Source of the DNA: Betaproteobacteria bacterium | GTDB lineage: Bacteria; Pseudomonadota; Gammaproteobacteria; Burkholderiales; Usitatibacteraceae | Length of the DNA: 64,000 nucleotides | Direction: 5' to 3' | Assembly (NCBI GenBank): GCA_016791265.1 | Contig: JAEUMY010000020.1 | Coordinates: forward strand, 93,387-157,386 | Part shown: positions 60,640 to 64,000 of the stretch, piece by piece | Layout of the letters: every line of letters begins with the position of its first letter | Position numbering within the stretch: the stretch's first letter is position 1 | Translations under genes and position numbers: made by a program | The notes under the pieces: model-generated | Told to the model about the DNA's origin: nothing | The model's input: the letters and a program-made list of their open reading frames with translations, nothing else | Database searches by the model: none

Positions 60640-61110
60640 TTAGGCGCGGGCCCGCTTCAGTTGGTTCAGGCTGGACTGCAGTTCCTCCATGCGCACGATC
60701 AGTTCGCGCACTTGCTTGGACGAAGGGATGCCAAACGTGTTGAGCGTCTTGGAGACGCGCTCTTCGAACACACCTTCCAGCTTGCCGAGCGTCTGCGCGG
60801 TTTCGGCGGACTTGGCCTTGGCGAACTTGGTGGCGACCGATTGAGCTTCTTTGGCCTTGGCGGTGGCGGCGGCCATCACGCGGGCTTCAATTTTCTTGCC
60901 CTCGGCGACGAGTGCGCCGGCCTGGTCAGCGAGCGTCTCGGCGATCTTGCCGCTGTTGGCCTGCGCCTTGGCGACGGCGCCCAGGCCTGCCAGCCAGACT
61001 TTCTGGGCGGACTCGGCAACCTGACCGACGGACAGGTTCTTGACGGTGACTTTCGGGGCGGCCTTGCTGGCGGGCTTGCGAACAACTTTTTTCACGGTAC
61101 GACGTGCCAT
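60640..61110 (-). CDS. Phasin family protein
   Basis: 156 residues. It has a basic N-terminal arm (RRTVKKVVRKPASKAAPK) and the phasin helix (SAQKVWLAGLGAVAKAQANS, KLEGVFEERVSKTLNTFGIP), like the phasin at 53783 but with the basic part at the front. It should coat granules. AAGGAG lies 8 bases before ATG 61110. The upstream dyad is shared with the other phasin. Confidence 0.88.
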   Translation of the reverse strand: MARRTVKKVVRKPASKAAPKVTVKNLSVGQVAESAQKVWLAGLGAVAKAQANSGKIAETLADQAGALVAEGKKIEARVMAAATAKAKEAQSVATKFAKAKSAETAQTLGKLEGVFEERVSKTLNTFGIPSSKQVRELIVRMEELQSSLNQLKRARA

Positions 61111-61164
61111 GGTGATCTCCTTGGAGGAAGTGAAAAACGTGACAAATGGACTGATGACGGTCGC

Positions 61165-61199
61165 AGTGTAGGCAAGCCCTTTAGAGCGATCACACTAAA
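61165..61199 (-). promoter_or_regulatory. Conserved phasin promoter/operator, copy 2
   Basis: On the minus strand TTTAGTGTGATCGCTCTAAA (61199-61180), then nine bases, then TACACT (61170-61165), the same layout as copy 1. The 20-mer is an imperfect palindrome around GATC. It also lies 117 bases before the plus-strand reductase gene. Confidence 0.65.
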
Positions 61200-61315
61200 C
61201 ACGGCCGGTGTCTTGCGGGACAAAGGCGCGCGTGTATGATTCCCGGAAAGCCGCCGCCCGGCGGCAAACATTTAGTCGATAGCCCCCAAACCTACAAGAC
61301 CCACGGAGGAGAACC

Positions 61316-63298
61316 ATGACCTATTTCGTCACCGGCGCGACCGGATTCATCGGCAAACACCTGGTGAAGAAGCTCCTGGCCCGCGAAGGCACCATCTATG
61401 TGCTGGTGCGCAAAGGCTCGGTGAAGAAGCTGGAGGCGCTGCGGGAATATTGGGGTGCCGACGAGAAGCGGGTCGTGGCCGTGGTGGGCGACCTCGCCAA
61501 ACCCAAGCTGGGCGCGGCCCCCGCCGACATCGCCAAGCTGAAGGGCAAGATCAAGCACTTCTTCCACCTGGCGGCGGTTTACGACATGTCCGCCAACGCC
61601 GAGAGCCAGATCGTGGCCAACATCGACGGGACGCGCCATGCGGTCGAATTCGCCGAGGCGGTCAATGCCGGCTGCTTCCACCACACCAGCTCCATCGCCG
61701 CCGCCGGCCTCTATGACGGCGTGTTCCGCGAAGACATGTTCGAGGAAGCCGAGGAACTCGACCACCCCTACTTTCGCACCAAGCACGACTCCGAAGGCAT
61801 CGTCCGCGAGGAGTGCAAGCGCCCGTGGCGCGTCTATCGCCCCGGCATCGTGGTCGGCCATTCAGAGACGGGTGAGATCGACAAGATCGACGGTCCCTAC
61901 TACTTCTTCAAGCTCATCCAGAAAATGCGCGACTTGCTGCCCCAATGGGTGCCGACCATCGGCATCGAAGGCGGCCGCATCAACATCGTGCCGGTGGACT
62001 ACGTGGTCGACGCGATGGACCACATCGCGCACAAGAAGGGTCTGGACGGCGCCTGCTTCCACCTGACCGATCCGGAGCCGATGCGCGTCGGCGAAGTGCT
62101 GAATCTCTTCGCCAAGGCGGGACACGCGCCGCAAATGACCATGCGGTTGAACACCAAGATGTTCAGCTTCATTCCCAGCTATGTGCTGGACGGCATCATG
62201 TCGCTCGCCCCGATTCGCCGCATTCAGAAGCAGGTGCTGAGTGACCTGGGCATTCCGAAGGACATGTTCAAGTTCATCAGCTATCCGACGCGCTTTGACA
62301 ATCGCGACACGGCCAAGGCGCTGAAGGGTTCGGGCATCGCCGTGCCTCGCCTGGAGGACTACGCCTGGCGCCTTTGGGACTACTGGGAACGCAATCTCGA
62401 CCCCGACCTCTTCATCGATCGCACGCTCGCGGGCAAGGTGAAGGACAAGGTGGTCGTGGTCACCGGCGGCACGTCGGGCATCGGCGAGGCCACGGCGTAC
62501 AAGCTGGCTGAAGCGGGCGCGCAAGTGGTCATCGTCGCGCGCGATCCGGAAAAGGCGCAAGCCACGCTGGCGAAAATCAAGGAAATGGGCGGCAAAGCCA
62601 AGTTCTATTCCTGCGATCTCTCAAGCATCGCTGATTGCGACAAGCTGGTCGCGTCCGTGCTGAAGGACTTCAAGCGCTGCGACTATCTGGTCAACAACGC
62701 GGGTCGCTCGATCCGCCGCGGCATCGCCAACAGCTACGACCGCTTCCACGACTTCGAGCGCACAATGCAGTTGAACTACTTCGGTTCACTACGTCTCATC
62801 ATGGGCTTCCTGCCCGGCATGGTGGCGCAGGGTGGCGGCCAGATCATCAACATCTCGTCCATCGGCGTGCTGACCCAGGCGCCGCGCTTCTCCGCCTATG
62901 TCGCCTCCAAGGCCGCGCTGGATGCGTTCTCCGGCTGCGCGGCCAGTGAATTCGCCGGCGAGAAGGTCCACTTCACCACCATCAACATGCCGCTGGTGCG
63001 CACGCCGATGATCGCGCCCACGAAGATCTACAACAACGTGCCGACGCTGAGCCCGGAAGAGGCCGCCGACATGATCGCGCAGGCCTGCATCGAGAAGCCG
63101 GTGCGCATCGCCACCCGGCTGGGCATCTTCGGCGAGATGCTCCACCTGCTGGTGCCGCGCGTGGCGCAGATCAGCATGAACACCACCTTCCGCATGTTCC
63201 CCGATTCATCGGCGGCCAAGGGCGACAAGAGCGCCAAGCCGCAGCTGAGCGCCGAGGCGGTGGCGGTGCAGCAGCTGATGCGCGGCATCCACTTCTGA
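61316..63298 (+). CDS. Two-domain fatty acyl-CoA / aldehyde reductase
   Basis: 660 residues. Residues 1 to about 370 form an extended SDR (FVTGATGFIGKHLV; YFRTKHDSEG with Tyr-Lys) and about 380-660 a classical SDR (VVTGGTSGIGEATAY, VNNAGRS, YVASKAALDAFSG). This layout is that of AcrA/Maqu_2220-type enzymes, which reduce fatty acyl-CoA to aldehyde and alcohol with NADPH. GGAGGAG precedes ATG 61316. With the WS/DGAT at 54948 it would complete wax-ester synthesis. Confidence 0.9.
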   Translation: MTYFVTGATGFIGKHLVKKLLAREGTIYVLVRKGSVKKLEALREYWGADEKRVVAVVGDLAKPKLGAAPADIAKLKGKIKHFFHLAAVYDMSANAESQIVANIDGTRHAVEFAEAVNAGCFHHTSSIAAAGLYDGVFREDMFEEAEELDHPYFRTKHDSEGIVREECKRPWRVYRPGIVVGHSETGEIDKIDGPYYFFKLIQKMRDLLPQWVPTIGIEGGRINIVPVDYVVDAMDHIAHKKGLDGACFHLTDPEPMRVGEVLNLFAKAGHAPQMTMRLNTKMFSFIPSYVLDGIMSLAPIRRIQKQVLSDLGIPKDMFKFISYPTRFDNRDTAKALKGSGIAVPRLEDYAWRLWDYWERNLDPDLFIDRTLAGKVKDKVVVVTGGTSGIGEATAYKLAEAGAQVVIVARDPEKAQATLAKIKEMGGKAKFYSCDLSSIADCDKLVASVLKDFKRCDYLVNNAGRSIRRGIANSYDRFHDFERTMQLNYFGSLRLIMGFLPGMVAQGGGQIINISSIGVLTQAPRFSAYVASKAALDAFSGCAASEFAGEKVHFTTINMPLVRTPMIAPTKIYNNVPTLSPEEAADMIAQACIEKPVRIATRLGIFGEMLHLLVPRVAQISMNTTFRMFPDSSAAKGDKSAKPQLSAEAVAVQQLMRGIHF

Positions 63299-63419
63299 AC
63301 GCCGCGCGCCCGGCACGGCCGCAGGACGTTTTGTCAGGCCGCCGTGCCGTTCGTCGCGCGCCGCCCGCGCGGCGGCGGCGATGCCACTACATTGCGCAGG
63401 CCGGTTTTCAGGGAGCGCA

Positions 63420-64000
63420 ATGAACGACAGGATTTCCCGGGGCAACGCCCTGGTTCGCCGCTGGCAACGGCACACGCGCCTGCGCTGGGTGCTGTTGCTG
63501 CTGCTGGCCGCCGGCGCCTTCGCCGGCTGGCGCGCGCTGAACCCGCCACCCCCGCCCGCGCCGCCGCCCAGTGGCAAGGTGGAGAAGGCCGACATCACGC
63601 AGCTGGTGCAGGCCGCCGGCGTGCTGCAGGCCAAGACCAAGGTGGACGTGGGCGCGCAGGTCAGCGGCCAGATCCAGACGCTGCACGTGCAGCTGGGCCA
63701 GCAGGTGAAGAAAGGCGAGCTGCTGGTCAGCCTGGACCCGGAACTCGCCCGTGGCGACGTGGCTCGTGCCGAGGCCGCGCTGCAGCAGCAGAAGGCGCTG
63801 GTCGAGTCACGCCAGATCGACCTGGCCACCGCGCGCCGCGAAGCCGAACGCCAGCGCCGACTGCTGGCCGGTGACGCCACCGCCGCGCTGGACGCCGAAC
63901 GCGCCGAAGCCGAACTCGGCAAGCTGGAAGCCGACGTGCGCGGCCAGAGCGCCGTGATGAGCCGGCTGCAGGCCGACCTGACGCAGGCCCAGGTGCGCCT
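63420..64000 (+). CDS. RND/MacA-type efflux periplasmic adaptor, partial
   Basis: The first 193 codons, open to the right edge. A membrane anchor (WVLLLLLAAGAFAGW, about 23-37) and Pro-rich linker precede the biotinyl-lipoyl half-motif VDVGAQVSGQIQTLHVQLGQ with KKGELLVSLDPE, then a coiled coil rich in Ala/Gln/Arg. This is the adaptor of a tripartite efflux pump or MacAB-type exporter; the inner-membrane partner should lie beyond the window. ATG 63420 is preceded by GGGAG. Confidence 0.85.
   Translation, partial: MNDRISRGNALVRRWQRHTRLRWVLLLLLAAGAFAGWRALNPPPPPAPPPSGKVEKADITQLVQAAGVLQAKTKVDVGAQVSGQIQTLHVQLGQQVKKGELLVSLDPELARGDVARAEAALQQQKALVESRQIDLATARREAERQRRLLAGDATAALDAERAEAELGKLEADVRGQSAVMSRLQADLTQAQVR

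Noticed and set aside
63311..63349. Intrinsic terminator after the acyl-CoA reductase gene
   Set aside because: CGGCACGGC and GCCGTGCCG pair, but the loop is 21 bases and no T-run follows, so it is too weak to call.

Overview
The window looks like a chromosomal segment of a GC-rich (roughly 64%) betaproteobacterium. Pointers are a Bug/TctC-type solute receptor, two phasins plus a PHA-granule-region protein, an FFLEELY-motif protein, DUF3016, a HemP with a Fur-like box, and a catecholate TonB receptor with a PiuC-type hydroxylase. I cannot name the genus. I saw no rRNA, tRNA, CRISPR array, integrase or intact insertion sequence.

Layout. 1-6018 (minus): a TIR/NB-ARC/TPR STAND protein followed by a tandem alpha/beta-hydrolase that runs off the left edge; this resembles a bacterial NLR-type immune module. 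6141-13836: intradiol-dioxygenase-like protein, CaiB CoA-transferase, two membrane proteins, FNT channel, universal stress protein with an FNR-like box, and an S9 peptidase. 14003-16893: PhoX-type phosphatase behind a Pho box, then a c-type cytochrome fusion. 16953-22421: iron-uptake region (TonB-like protein, PiuC-like hydroxylase, TonB receptor, DUF3016, HemP). 22643-26653: glutaryl-CoA dehydrogenase, GNAT, SDR, OmpA-like protein. 26839-37583: a five-gene malonate-type operon (GntR, FAD/Fe-S oxidase, carboxyltransferase-fold protein, MatB, malonyl-CoA decarboxylase), divergent from a class V aminotransferase and a Bug receptor. 37636-43941: a phosphotransferase, then a GltD/ferredoxin + KorA + KorB operon and a small secreted protein. 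43997-46903: LytS/LytTR two-component genes with a TerB-like protein. 47081-63298: storage-lipid region (PHA-granule protein, aldehyde dehydrogenase, GMC oxidase pair, FadD, two phasins, acyl-CoA-binding protein, wax-ester synthase, TetR, patatin, two-domain fatty acyl-CoA reductase). 63420 to the right edge: start of an RND/MacA-type adaptor.

How the genes may work together. FadD makes acyl-CoA, ACBP carries it, the two-domain reductase could make fatty alcohol, and WS/DGAT could join the two as wax ester; phasins coat granules, and the GMC oxidase plus aldehyde dehydrogenase could re-oxidise alcohols. Both phasin genes share an almost identical promoter/operator block.

The strongest unexplained signal is genome-scale: the 12-bp palindrome GCGAATATTCGC occurs 33 times exactly, plus two one-mismatch copies, inside genes in all three frames (as ANIR, RIFA or EYS peptides) and in intergenic gaps. 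It behaves like a highly iterated palindrome (HIP-like), not a conventional regulatory site.
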